Source of the DNA: Silene conica | Lineage: Eukaryota > Streptophyta > Magnoliopsida > Caryophyllales > Caryophyllaceae | DNA: 64,000 bases | Direction: 5' to 3' | Assembly (NCBI GenBank): GCA_029255685.2 | Contig: CM055314.2 | Span: 37,516,790-37,580,789 of the forward strand | In this document: piece by piece, positions 33,770-45,221 of the stretch | Position numbering within the stretch: position 1 is the first letter of the stretch | How the letters are laid out: the number at the start of each line of letters is the position of its first letter | Notes under the pieces: generated by a model | Database searches by the model: none | What the model was told of the DNA's origin: nothing | What the model saw: the letters and a program-made list of their open reading frames with translations, nothing else | Program-made: the position numbers and the translations under genes

Positions 33770-34272
33770 TCAAGGCTATGCCAAAACTGTACCATCTTGG
33801 GAGAGTAGTCTTTAGTCTAAGAATTGACTCATAAGAATACTATAGCAGCTGTTGCCACGACCCGGCTATTATAAAATTTCCAGAACTCTATAAGCGGTCA
33901 CTTTGCCCGACAGAGTGTCTCGGGCAGTCTGCCTATGTGATCGACTAGTCATCACATATGACTCTATGTCATTTGAACTTGCCATCAGTCGCCTCACATT
34001 CCAGTTGCTTTGAGATGTCACCTCATATAAGCGGCCAGGGGCTATACTAAGTCAATCCAGTTCACTTCATGGGGTTCAAAGTTGTCTCTTACAACCCATT
34101 TGGATTTTGACAAAGTATCTTTCATTGTGAGTTAATCATAACTCAAATGATATTGTTATGCAAAAATAGTCAATACTATTTCATTGCATTTGATGCACGA
34201 TCATCAATTTGTATTAGTGTTTTGTGAATAAACCTTTTATTCATGATTCCAAAACTTTACAAATGTTGGTCT
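33770..34272 (-). other. Copia 2 internal non-coding DNA between two insertions
   Basis: No gene. It matches 45890-46310 of the second copia copy in order (GCCACGACC and GAGATGTCACCTCA blocks; TCACTT and ATGGGGTTCAA). The left border is TCAAG and the right border TCT. Confidence 0.75.
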
Positions 34273-34620
34273 CACTAGTACAAAAAACCCCTATCGTGTC
34301 GCTGCTATCGTGACGGTTCTAATATAAACGACATAAAAAGCGAAAAAATTTGGCGGGAACGAATTTTTTAGGCTATAGCGAGTCTATTGTGACGGTTTTA
34401 ATAAAAAAACGTCACGATAAAATAAATCATTTGTGGCGGTTCTGAGTCAAAACCGTCATTATAAGTTATTTGTGACAGTTATTTGTACAACCGACATAAA
34501 AAATGACACAAAAAGTATTGATAAAAAAAAACATTTTTTTATCAAAACCGTCACCGTAAAAATTTTGTGACGGTTTTAACTATAATAGACGTATATACAA
34601 ATAAGACTTTGTATTGAAGT
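34273..34620. repeat. CACTA 2 left subterminal repeats
   Basis: Multiple copies of GTGACGGTTTTA / AAACCGTCAC-type units in both orientations. Confidence 0.85.
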
Positions 34621-35339
34621 AAACCGCTACAACTTGACGCGCACCCTTCTTTATCTTCCTCCTAATACCGTAATTCAACATCTGCAATTCACAAACAGTA
34701 TCAATTCCTTCCCTCTGCAATTATCATACTTTGCATCAACTATTCAATTATTAGTCAATTCCATTATCATACTTCGCAGCATCAACTATTCAATTTATCA
34801 ACTTTTTTTCGTGATTTCAACTCTTTGTGACTTAAGAAAGGTATCAACGGAAACTTCACTCGCAATTATCAATTTTAGCATACTAATATTGTTTTTCCAT
34901 ACTATTAATTTCAGTAATATGTTGTCTATTTTGATATTCATCTCATACCTATAATGCTTCCCTAATTTAGCTTACTGCAGAACAATAGAATTATGTGAAC
35001 TATTTTATTGCTATTTGAGTAGTTAAACCGATTTCTATTTAGATATTATGTGATTAGATATTCATCTCAATTTATCTTGTTTATGAAAATTACCAATCGA
35101 TTTTTTTGAACCGTTTTGCTGCTTGTCATTTGATAGCTTTTAATAGAGTTTTCTTCAACTGAATCATTCTTGTTTATGAATACATGGATTGACGAGGAGG
35201 ATCGTGTAATTATTTTGTTTATTTGTGAGAGCTATTTAAGTGATCAATAAGTTAAAGTTGGCAGTTGGCGTATGAAATACAGTGGCGAGGTGATTTCCTG
35301 ATACGTTTCTGTAAAACTGAAGTTGTGACCTCAACTGTA

Positions 35340-35705
35340 GTTGTAACCATTTGACTGGTGAAATACCATCCTCCCTTGGTAATCTTAAAAATCTTAAATA
35401 TTTGTAAGTGATACCATTTGTGTTGTATTGTACTGAATCATGGTTACTTCTGTTTGATTGCCTTTAGTTATACCATTTTTTTTTGCTATGCAGAATTTTG
35501 AGCAATAACGATCTCACTAGGACGATTCCGGAGTTGTTCAACCTTTTTTTTCAGTTAGAAATTTTTAAGAAAGAGATGCTGCCAGAACTTATAAGTTACT
35601 AACCGTGTCTCATGAATTATGCTTTGGGTGGCAGCCAACTCTTTTCAAACCAACTCAGTGGAAAAGTTCCTGAACAACTCTTTCAGATTCCAAAGTACAA
35701 GTATG
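35340..35705 (+). pseudogene. Captured LRR receptor-kinase exons
   Basis: Three exon-like blocks with splice-like borders. Block 1 (to 35403) reads NHLTGEIPSSLGNLKNLKYL and is followed by GTAAGT. Block 2 begins at 35494 after CAG and reads LSNNDLTRTIPELFNL in phase with block 1. Block 3 begins at about 35635 after GGCAG and reads FSNQLSGKVPEQLFQIPKYK, ending before GTATGA at 35701. Order, phase and the final QIPKY match the end of the ectodomain of plant LRR-II-type receptor kinases (SERK/NIK-like relatives), from memory of that family. No transmembrane or kinase part was found. Retained introns mean capture at DNA level rather than by retroposition. It is not functional as a receptor; it may be transcribed within the element. 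Confidence 0.75.
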
Positions 35706-36499
35706 ATAAACTTCTACTTATAGATAATCTTGTCTATCTTGTCATGCTTTCAGTACTGTTTCTCTGACTGTATGGTGAGTATCAAATGTATTAATATGCT
35801 TGCTTTGTCTCCTTTTCTCAGCCTTAACTTTGGTGTCTATATCCTTTATCTGCATAGCTACATCCAAAAGTTGAATTATGTTTTCAAGATATTGTTGTAG
35901 TTGATGCTTGTTTATCATAACTTTCTTTCAGAAGTTGCAAAATCCTTATCATTATCTATTATCATTTCTTAACGAATCGTATTCGACTGTAACTACATGA
36001 GAGTAAAGTCATAAACTCTTGCATCTTCCTGTTGATCATAATTTTCCTCCTTAACTTGCAAGTATATGTAGGATCATCGTCATATCATTGTTTTTTTGAA
36101 TTCATTGGAGTTTAAAACTATGAAAAGTCCGAACTAATCCATCTTCCTTGGCAGTGACTGCAACTAGGCTCACAGTTTGTGACTACCAATTAGACTCATC
36201 CTTATATACGCAATTAAATTCCGATTTTGCCAGTTTATGACTAGTTAATTGACCCATAGTAAGTAGTTCTTGTTCTATAATAAAAACCTAAGTAAGCGCC
36301 AGCAATTCTACTCTTTCCAAGGGAAGTGTAAGCCAAATCATATATTATAGTGCAACCCAGTGCGCATGAGGTCACACCCTCACATACATGCAATCGTTTC
36401 AATACTAGTTTATCACGGTGCTCATCAATGTTGTTAATTGGATACATTGTTTTAGTCACCTTCATGTTCCTTTTCAAGAGTCTAATTTTTTTTGTCTGA

Positions 36500-36640
36500 G
36501 TCAGGATAGTTATCTTGTGGATTCAACACCATCTATACGATTTCTGCTGAAATTGCTGAAACTGGTAGTACCTAAAATCTTTGCTAACAAAGCACCAAGC
36601 ATCAGCCAGAAACTTCTTGGATTGCAAAAAGACATGTTAT
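36500..36640 (+). pseudogene. Exon-like fragment, possibly WAPL-like ARM region
   Basis: Reads SQDSYLVDSTPSIRFLLKLL, then VVPKIFANKAPSISQKLLG. This helical, leucine-rich pattern reminds me of the ARM-repeat region of plant WAPL (cohesin release factor), but that is recalled, not checked. It lies within CACTA 2 downstream of the LRR exons and could be a second captured fragment. Confidence 0.3.
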
Positions 36641-37589
36641 TATGGAGAGATTTTGATCTTGGAGGGGAGAAAATGGATCCCTCCAAATCTTTCCCCCTCC
36701 ATTTCTCTTCCACCCTTATTTGCTATTCCAAATAAGGGATTATAAATTCCTTACTCTCACTCCCTTTCTTTTCCCTCCAAAATCCCCAATCCAAACACAC
36801 CCTTAATGTCGTTATATGAACTGAAACATTTTGAGTATAATTTTCTGACATCTTTTAGAAATGAATTTTTAGACCCTTTATAATTTAGTCCTTTGAAGTT
36901 GGTTATCAAATGAAAGTCATAGCTAAGAGCTACAGGAAACCATGAAAACTGGTCTTACGTCGTTTTGATTTTTTTATATTTAATTATGAATTTTACGGTA
37001 CTGTTGTCCTGTTTTATAAACTGTTTTAGAACTCACTGTTGAATTGCAGCCCATCAGTGGCTTTCATTCTGATACCCCAACTCTTACTTTCAAATATTGG
37101 CTGTGATTCGAGCCCCAAGGTGCTGAAATACATGGAAAATGTTACAGTTAAGTTGCATTATGTGCAAATGTTACGCTCAAAGTGTTATTGGTTTACCATC
37201 TTGACAAATATGATAATATCTTATGTTTATGTTCTCTCTTGCATTGTCCAGGTGCTTCAGAGCGTATTTAGAGTTTACATCAATTATAGGTGTTTATGAT
37301 ACATGTTAGGAGATACTAAAGATTCGGAATTTCGACGGATGGTCTCTTGTGCTGGATTTATTGCTTTGCATCTGTTGTTTCTTATACATATACCAACAAT
37401 ACGTAAGTCTTTTATCTGTCAATAGAATTATTTCTTAAAACTGGCATGTACTATTGAAGTTGGGTTTAAAATGCTAGTTTTTTCACATTGTAGAATAAGA
37501 GAAGGTTTCTCAAGAGGTGATCAACTATATGCGTCTTATCCCGCAGGAATAGAATTGTTGACAGACATTGCAAAGGTGACATCATTTAT

Positions 37590-37735
37590 TTCAACTAGTT
37601 ATGAAATTTACTCCAAAGCTATATAAAGCTGCCCATGTAAATTGCTTTGAAGTGGAAGATTGGGGACCAATTGAGTTCTGTGTTATGGCTAAGCATTTTG
37701 AGCGTCAGGGGAAATCAACGTATGCATACCATTCG
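37590..37735 (+). pseudogene. Exon-like fragment of unknown origin
   Basis: An open stretch reading NCFEVEDWGPIEFCVMAKHF then ERQGKSTYAYHS ends exactly at GGTAAG, a good splice donor. The composition is protein-like and unlike transposase domains. I could not place the family. It may be a third captured piece or an unrecognised part of the CACTA gene. Confidence 0.4.
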
Positions 37736-38199
37736 GTAAGTTTAACTATAATGAAATTGTGCCATTAGATAAATTACTACTTATATATTAAACCCTTATA
37801 AAGCCCATATTATGTTGAAATTTTGAGCTTCTTATATCAATGTGCGGCTGAAATCAAAGCAACGGAAGTAGTTGGATTCATGTGTCCCGTAGGACTCTTG
37901 ATTATATGCATGTTGAAATTTTAGCTTCTTATATAATGAATGTCCCGAAGATTCAAGTGGAAAAGAAATATATCACGGGTGCATTTTATGAAGGCTAAGC
38001 TGTGGTTGTTGCTCTAGGTTCTTTTTTCTTTTCTTTTTTTTTTCCTTTTTTCGTATCTTACATATGTTTGGGAAGAAATATATCCCGTAAGACCCTTCCC
38101 CGCCACATGCTGCGTAGAGTTAAGGACCCGTAACGGTAAAAGCTCCTGCTAGTCTAATGCAATATTAACTTTAAATATGAAAATCAATGCATAGAAATC

Positions 38200-38720
38200 A
38201 TTGGATGTTGATGGTTGTTTGCCTGGGGCTGAAAATTGTGTACATTTTGGATTCACAAAACAAAGGGTGGCAAAGAAGCTCCGCATAAATGGAAGGTTAA
38301 AAGCTGTTTGGATTTTACATTGTTTTAATGGAGGAAGGCGTAATTTTGCTAAAAAGAATCAACTTCAGATCAAAGTGATTAAGAAGGTAAGTGAACATTA
38401 GCTACTTCTTTTTCAATTATCAAAAAAAATTATCTATTATCATATTCCAAATATAGTTTAAATAACACTATGCTATTTTATATATATTTAGTGTCCCCAA
38501 CAACTCGGAGATTACTCCAAGGGCAGTGTGGAACAATTTGAGCAGGTATTTCTTATTTTTAAGTAAATATATTTATAGTTTATTTATTTTCTTTTTAAAA
38601 AAAGAATCTCATAATTGATTTTCTTAAATGTAGATTATTGAAAATTCAACCATGTCAGTTGAAGATATGAATGAAGTTAAAGAGGTGTGGGCTACAAAAT
38701 GTTTCGAGAACATGTAATTT
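38200..38720 (+). pseudogene. Broken Ulp1-type (C48) protease end of CACTA gene
   Basis: Ulp1-like cysteine protease domain of the kind encoded by CACTA second genes. A block at about 38203-38285 reads HWMLMVVCLGLKIVYILDSQ, supplying the catalytic His (HW) and Asp (LDS), but meets an in-frame stop soon after. A later exon-like block near 38490-38548 begins CPQQ and ends GSVEQFEQ where the family has GS-x-ECGYY, so the catalytic Cys is absent. A last block, 38634-38719, reads SVEDMNEVKEVWATKCFENM and stops, matching the C-terminal EVR-x-EWA of these proteins. Compare the better-preserved gene at 54971-58436. Confidence 0.6.
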
Positions 38721-38979
38721 AGATTAAATTAGTGGATTTTTACTTGTTGCTTGGTTGAGGGTATTGCTGAGGATACTTGTTGCTTGTTCTCTCGGATTAA
38801 GCGTCGTTGGGAAACATAATAGTGTTACTGTATTGTTGGATGAGAATATGATATGTATGGTTATTATTTTCTTGGTAATTGATTAAAATTCTTTGCATGT
38901 ATTCTTCCATCAATATTAATATTCGGCCAGTATCGATTTAGGGGAGGTGATGTCCAAATTAGCTAGCTAATTTTGATTT

Positions 38980-38982
<3 letters not shown>

Positions 38983-39022
<40 letters not shown>
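38983..39022. repeat. (AT)n microsatellite
   Basis: About 20 AT units directly before the CACTA 2 right subterminal array. Confidence 0.95.
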
Positions 39023-39025
<3 letters not shown>

Positions 39026-39595
39026 GACGGTTCTTAAATTGCAACCGACACCATCGCAAACTTTAAGGTGACGTTTTTTAACTCATAACCGACATGGTAG
39101 CATACAAGAAAGTGACGTTTTTAGACTCAAAACCGACACCATAGCTTACATTATGGTGACGGTTTGGGTGTCACAACCGACACCATAGCTTACCCTATGG
39201 TGACGGTTTTAGACGCAAAATCGACACCATAACTTACCCTATTGTGGCGGTTTGAGACTTACAACCGACACCATACCGTACCCTATGGTGACGGTTTTAG
39301 ACGCAAAACCGACACCATCACTTACTCTATGGTGACGGTTTAGATGCAAAATCGACACCATAACTTACCCTATTGTGACGGTTTTGACCCCAATGGTGGC
39401 GGTTTGGGACTCACAACCGACACCATACCGTACCTTATGGTGACGGTTTTACCGCACAACCGACACCGTAGGGTAAGCTACGGTGGCGGTTTTACAACCG
39501 ACACAAACATTATGTGACCCCAGCAATCACGTCGCTAGAAAACCGACACTAATGGGGTATTAGAACCGACACCGTAAGGTATAATTCTACTAGTG
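39023..39595. repeat. CACTA 2 right subterminal array
   Basis: About a dozen imperfect units of the form TATGGTGACGGTTTTAGACG followed by ACCGACACCATA. The arms of each unit are partly complementary, so neighbours can pair. It ends at the terminal inverted repeat. Confidence 0.92.
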
Positions 39596-39598
39596 TCT

Positions 39599-41135
39599 CC
39601 TTCTATATCATATTATCTCGTATAATATGATCTTATTTGAGTACATATCTAGAACTCCTTCTAGATTTCGAGTTTCCTTCTCGGAGGGAAGCTCCCACTG
39701 TTATCTTATAACTCGTGACGTATCGTCACTTATGTACTGAAATCTATATCGTAGTTATTAATGATTTCATCACTCCAATATTTTCACTCATCTTGGCAAT
39801 TTTAATCAAAAGGTTTTAGGTCCACTTTCATCAATATGAATAATGTAACCAACCATTTTGAATTCTAATGGGCACCTTCCAGTGAAGCCCCATCATCCTA
39901 TGATATATGGTATTTTGTTCATCTAGAATTGAGAACTTATTCTTTACAGTTTAAAGAATCACCATTCTCTCTTAATGGTTCGTTCATTTCTTTAATGAAT
40001 ATCGCTCCCACTAAAATCAACATTACTCCTTTTATAGTGATTGATATTTCTTAAATGAACCTTTCACTTCACGCATGTTATTCATTTGCTTTTACTTGAA
40101 CCAGTATCACTATCCCTATAGTGGTCTACCTCCATTCAATCAATATCACTTCTTTCATGTCTTCGTTTCCTCGAGACGAATATGACATGATATTCCCTTA
40201 TAACTACATTGAGAAAATTGAGATGTTTTCTTCTCTTTTATCTTATAATTTTAGAAAAATCATTTGTTAAGGAACCATTTTCCTTCCGATTTCATACGGG
40301 GTTTCCTTTATCCTTTCTTTGAAACAATGAACATAAGGAACATTTCCTCTTGTGTCCTCCCGTAGTTTCTTGAGTGTCCTCTCGTAGTTTCTTTTGTTCA
40401 TTCATTTAGGGTTCTTCATAAGATTTCCATGTGGGATTCTTCTCTAAGATCCTACATTTATGTCATTGGTTTGCGGGCGAAATAATTTCTCCCACTCTAT
40501 CCTCTTAGAAATAACCTTTATTTGTATAAGGATAGCAATTTTCGATATAACCAATGTATATGAATGTTTGAAAAGTTTTATAGGTGTGATGAATACATTC
40601 TCATTTTCACTTAAAATGATCATCTTATAATGGACTAATATTCATTTTGATTGAATATTTTTCTCTTAGAGGTGTATTTACTCGTTTTTAATTAATCAAT
40701 GCTTTGATTCTTCATATTGATCGTACCAATGTTACTTTACAATGAATGTTTCATGGTTTTTATCTAGTGATTTATAAAAATCACTTTAATTCATGTTCGA
40801 CAAGTTATACAATTTATTTTTAGAATCAATAATTCGATTAAGAACAAAAGTAGTGACTTGGGTTGAAAACCAAATCACTAATATCCAAAATTACAAACAT
40901 TGTTTAGGATTCAAATCCTTGTCTTACAAGAAAGTTAATTGTTCTAGGAAATAAAATGCGAAATATGAAAGAAGACAATAATGAAAATTAGAGCCAAGCT
41001 CTTAAGTCTTCAATCAAATGGATGCTACGATAGCCATCCATGTAAGGAACTTCATGCTTCCTTCTCCTTGCCTTTGTCATTAGGAGGTGGCCCTTTAAAA
41101 CAATTAAAAAGGGTAAAATCAACAATTTTGTATCA
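39599..41135 (-). other. Copia 2 non-coding region downstream of gag
   Basis: AT-rich, with no gene on either strand. It shares blocks with 47736-49226 of the second copia copy, for example GTGTCCTCCCGTAGTTTCT. In a complete copia, pol would lie here. Confidence 0.75.
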
Positions 41136-42065
41136 CTATACATAAGTTGAAAAAAATAACATGAATTTTGAACGAGAAGTATTACCTACGGCGGTTGCCT
41201 TTCCATTTTTGAGGTCGGTCAAGTATTTGGGGCAATTACACTCCCAATGTCCTAACCTCGTGCAATAATGGCACTTGTCTTCAGATTTTGAAGATGAGGT
41301 GGAAGCGCCTTTCGAAAAGGTCTTTTCTTTGGCCGGTTTGGGCTTGAACGTTTTCTTGCCCTTGCCTTTGAAGGCATTCCTGTTGAAGTTAGATTTCCCT
41401 TTCTTCTCGATGTTCAAAACATCCTTAGTGGAACTTTCATGAAGTCCCATGTCTCTCTCGGCTTGGACAAGCATCTTATGCAATTCATCCAATGTGGTCT
41501 CTTGATTTCGCATGTTGAAATTCACCCGGAATTGAGCATACGATTTCACCTTATTGAGAGAATGAAGAACTCGGTCAATGATGAGTGAGTCGGGAACATC
41601 AACTCCTTGCACTTTTAGAGTCTCCACGAACTCAACTAATTTGAGTACATGAGGGCTTATCTTTTGTCCTTCCTTCAAGCTAATGTCGAAGAAGGCGGAA
41701 GCCGCCTCATATTTAATCACCCTTGGAGTTTATGAAAACATCGTCGCAAGTTTGGTGTATATCTCATATGATGTGCTTAACTTGATCATACTCCTTTGGA
41801 GATCCGGCTCCATGGAGAAGATAAGCACATTTTTAAGAGCGGAGGACTCTTTCATGTAGGCTTCATAGGCCTCACGAGTTTGGACCGCGGAACGAGCGGT
41901 CGGAGCGGCTTCGGAGAGGCAACGAGTCTTATCGTCACCTTGAGCGGCCAAAAGTAATTGCGCATCCCAATCTTTAAAATTGGAACCATGCTTGTCGAGT
42001 TTGCAACGATCCATAAAGGATCGAAGCCATGATACATTAGTGAGAGGTGGAGCGTTGGTTGCCAT
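41136..42065 (-). pseudogene. Copia gag, one nonsense codon, no pol downstream
   Basis: Gag of the gag-only copia. One frame runs from ATG 42065 to the stop at 41136, broken by a single TAA at 41730-41732 just after LATMFS; the related gag at 22128 has Lys at the matching site (EFSKAPR). The N terminus SWLRSFMDRCKLDKHGSNFKDW and the middle SPHVLKLVEFVETL/IIDRVLHSL match the young copia gag in order. A CCHC knuckle CHYCTRLGHWECNC lies near 41245-41285. The ORF stops about 30 residues after the knuckle, at the point where the young copia continues into protease. I infer a gag-only element that was mobilised in trans. Confidence 0.85.
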
Positions 42066-43018
42066 TGACGATGTTGAAAATTAAACTACAATAAAATGAA
42101 GGAATTAAAACAACATCATTTTTAAAACTCGTAATTAATGTTAAACAAGTTTAGTTATTTACTTAATGATCTCTTACCCAATTAAGTAAACAATCCCGAG
42201 ACCCAAATCCATATTAATCAAGGTACAGTGTAGCCGTTTCAACCCTTATTGATATAATTTGGTGGATTAACCTTTTAATCGGTTCTACCTTAGAACTCTC
42301 GGTCGACAATTTTCTAAAAATTGCCTTTAGCCCAAACTTATTGCAACTACGGTTACGAATACTTTCGTTGAGATCGACCAAATTTCAAGGTGTAATCTTA
42401 TTACCCCACTTACCCAACGTAACAAATTTAGCACCCCGGTGTAGCCGAGCCTACATTCATGTGAAGAAGGGATTCATGCGTCTATACTTTTTGGTAAGGC
42501 TAAGTCTCAATATTTATTTGTAAGAGATCTAGTCAAATTATTATCTATCTCCGTTTAAGTGAACTAAGTCGGTGAATTATCGATAAAATAATGGACTAGG
42601 TCGACTAAATCGAATAAAATGCATGACATGATATGACGATTTGGCTATGCATGCAAACATATAAAGCAAAATAAAAGCATAAAATATTAAACCCTAGTAT
42701 GACCTTTCCTAGAAAAGAAATAATAAAAGTACAAATTCGGAAACCAACTCCTTGTTGGGAACTAAGTTCCTGATTTTATACTCAAAAGTAATGTGAGTTT
42801 TGTTTCTTTAAGTTTAGGTTATAAAACTTAATAAGATCTTATGCATGCATGATGATATCATAAGATGTGATTGTCCTTACATTGGTTTTAGAAGGTTTAT
42901 ACTCAATAATCACCTACTACTTGAGTCTTCAATAACCGAAATATCCTTATAACGATCTAACAAAAATCGTCTCCAAAAGATACGTATCAAGGACCCGATC
43001 TCAAACTAACACCAATTT
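42066..43018 (-). other. Copia 2 leader and primer site
   Basis: No gene. On the minus strand the first bases after the LTR read AAAT then TGGTGTTAGTTTGAGATC (about 42997-43014), in the position of a primer site. It only partly resembles the iMet site TGGTATCAGAGC, so it may be decayed or use another tRNA. Confidence 0.55.
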
Positions 43019-43692
43019 TGTTACTAGAAAATTAGTATTAGTATACTAGAATTAATAATAATATTACTCTTATAATATTATTAACATGGAAATAATTTAT
43101 TTTCTTAAGAAACTATTTTGCTTAGAAAACTTAGAGAGAATGATGTTGTAGTAATGTGAGATAAGTAAGCATGAACTAACTACGACTACTATTAGTGAGT
43201 TGTGTATGTGTGTATTATATAGAGCAATATATGCTCTCATTTGAGTGCATTAGGCCGGCCAAAACCAAGCCAAGAGGGAGCCAATGCATGCTCCCTATGC
43301 TCTTACAAAAAGTGAGAAATATGCCTTACATATTCCCTTTGTCTTACACACTCAACCATCTTATATACTTACACACACAACTACCACATACACTACACCT
43401 ACACGGCTGAAATGAGGTCTAATATGGACCCATTTTATCTTTGTCAATAGTGTAGTACCATGTCACACATGTCCCATAACACATGACCCAATTTGTTAAT
43501 TGTGCAATTTTAATTATTAAAATTCATAATTTACAAATTTATTACATTTAAATAATTACACTAATAATTTCGAGATTATTATTGTATAAAAATGTAATGT
43601 CATAATTTAATTACAACTCTTTGTAATTTTATGATCAACCGTGTTCATTCTCAATTTAATCGTTTCCCGAACGAATAAATAAAAACCGAGTG

Positions 43693-45221
43693 GATAGGGC
43701 ATCGTATGGTAAGCACACTGACCAATCAATGGAGAACTCATATCAGAGGGTCGAAGCTTAAAAGAGCTGTTATAAATGGGGTCATTAACGCGGTTGTGCA
43801 CTAAAATGGAGAGCCTTCATATGGTTTCGTTTGCATCCAAATGTGGCCTGACTTTCAAGCATCATATCTCACGTTATATGCATGAAAATCTTTTGATTTT
43901 TGTGTCATTAGAAAGCTTAAGATCTTAACAAAACAATGGCTTTTGAATCACCTTAATATCTGGTCTATAACTTCAGTTATGGCCGTCCCAAGAAGACTGC
44001 GCATTCTTGGACAGCCCATGACCTATGTGCACTAAAGTTTCAATAAATAAAGATTTACTAAAGATATCAGGCTGATTCGTTTTTGAGGTGAAAGTTAACT
44101 CATTTAGATTTCTAAAGAGCTATCATACGTCCCTAAACTCAATGTGAGCTATGAGATATGCCCTCTACAAAATAGGGCTGAATTGCTGAAACTTTCAGAA
44201 GATAACATGGGCTGCAAATTCTGAATATTATGGTGCCTATGGGGATGCAACGGCTAGCAACAAAGCATGGTCCTTGTTTCCTCTTTTGTGGAAACACCAT
44301 AGCAAGCTAAAGGAATCAATGCCATTCTTGTGCAACCAGAAAAAGCAGCTACAAGGCAGAGTAAAGGGACTGAAAACTTCTGATTTGGTCCCCAAAAAGG
44401 CTGCCCTAGAGCATTGCAATGTCGCTTTCAACTCAGTTTTGTGTAAGGAGGCAGCTCATTACTTATTTTTTGTGCATTTGAACCGTGTAATGCTAGGGTT
44501 TTAGGCAAAGTTTCTGCTCATTTTGTGAGCCACAAGATTAGATTGTAATGTATGGTTAGGATGTAATGGCTTGGCCTATATAAAGCAAGCTAACACCCTT
44601 GTAAAAATCAGATTTGAGAATTAAGAAATAGAAGAGAAGGTTTTGAAAACCCTTTTTAGTTCATTGCTTTGTGCTTGAACAACTCCATTACTTCGTGTTT
44701 GGAGCCATGTTCCCGTCTTGCTTCGTGTTCTGGACGAGTACATGAAGAAGAGTGAGTCCTTGCTTCGTGATCTTGGATGATCTCTTAGGCTTAAACTTGC
44801 TCCGTGTTCTGGTTTAAGTCATATCCTAGTCTTGAGCCTTTGGTTCAAGTCATATCCTTTACTATTGTTCAAATAAAAACCTCAAAATAACAACTCAAAA
44901 CCGAGACAAAAACAACTCACAAAAACAGCCCCATTTTGAAGTATTCATGGGTCCATTTCTGTTCAGGTTGTCTATCATGTATGGAGACAACGAAACCAGG
45001 CAAGGATGGAAGGGCGACTTGATAGACCAGAGAGAATCAACACGCTGATTCGGCAGGATTTAATTATGTATTACAGTGGTTTAAACAAAGGAAATGTAAG
45101 TGCTAGGGATTCTAATTTTCTAGCAAAACTTAGTTGATAGTTCCACACTGTCAACTACTTTGTACATGGACACTTATACCTTTTGATAATATACTTACCT
45201 TTTATCAAAAAAAAAGAAAAA
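43693..45221 (+). mobile_element. LINE-type retro-insertion with 12-bp target duplication
   Basis: Flanked by AAAAACCGAGTG at 43681-43692 and 45222-45233, and ending in an A-rich tail (ATCAAAAAAAAAG). Upstream of the tail, 44964-45145 reads VVYHVWRQRNQARMEGRLDR, then LIRQDLIMYYS, and a stop, like the extreme C terminus of plant LINE reverse-transcriptase proteins; TTTTGATAATATACTTACC precedes the tail as in plant LINE 3' ends. The middle part (about 43800-44940) is different in character: TATA-like GGCCTATATAAAGC at 44572 and polyadenylation-like sequence. It could be an embedded LTR. Confidence 0.65.
43800..44945 (+). other. LTR-like segment inside the LINE-type insertion
   Basis: Contains a TATA-like CCTATATAAAGC, a downstream stretch with repeated CTTCGTGTTC / CTTCGTGATC phrases, and no gene. 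A 76-codon ORF at 44274-44504 has no recognisable domain. Borders are not defined. Confidence 0.35.

Larger units (their letters stand above)
34273..39595 (+). mobile_element. CACTA transposon 2 carrying host-gene fragments
   Basis: Terminal inverted repeats CACTAGTACAAAA at 34273 and TTCTACTAGTG ending at 39595. The 3-bp target duplication is TCT (34270-34272, 39596-39598). Subterminal repeats are dense at both ends. The interior has LRR-receptor-kinase exons (35340-35700), other exon-like fragments (36500-36640, 37590-37735) and a broken Ulp1-type CACTA gene end (38200-38720). There is no TNP2, so it is non-autonomous. It sits in copia 2. Confidence 0.9.

Noticed and set aside
36241..36477. 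78-codon minus-strand ORF in CACTA 2
   Set aside because: No domain, and antisense to the direction of the captured fragments.
39023..39595. Satellite DNA
   Set aside because: A short array confined to the end of a defined CACTA element, stopping at its terminal inverted repeat.
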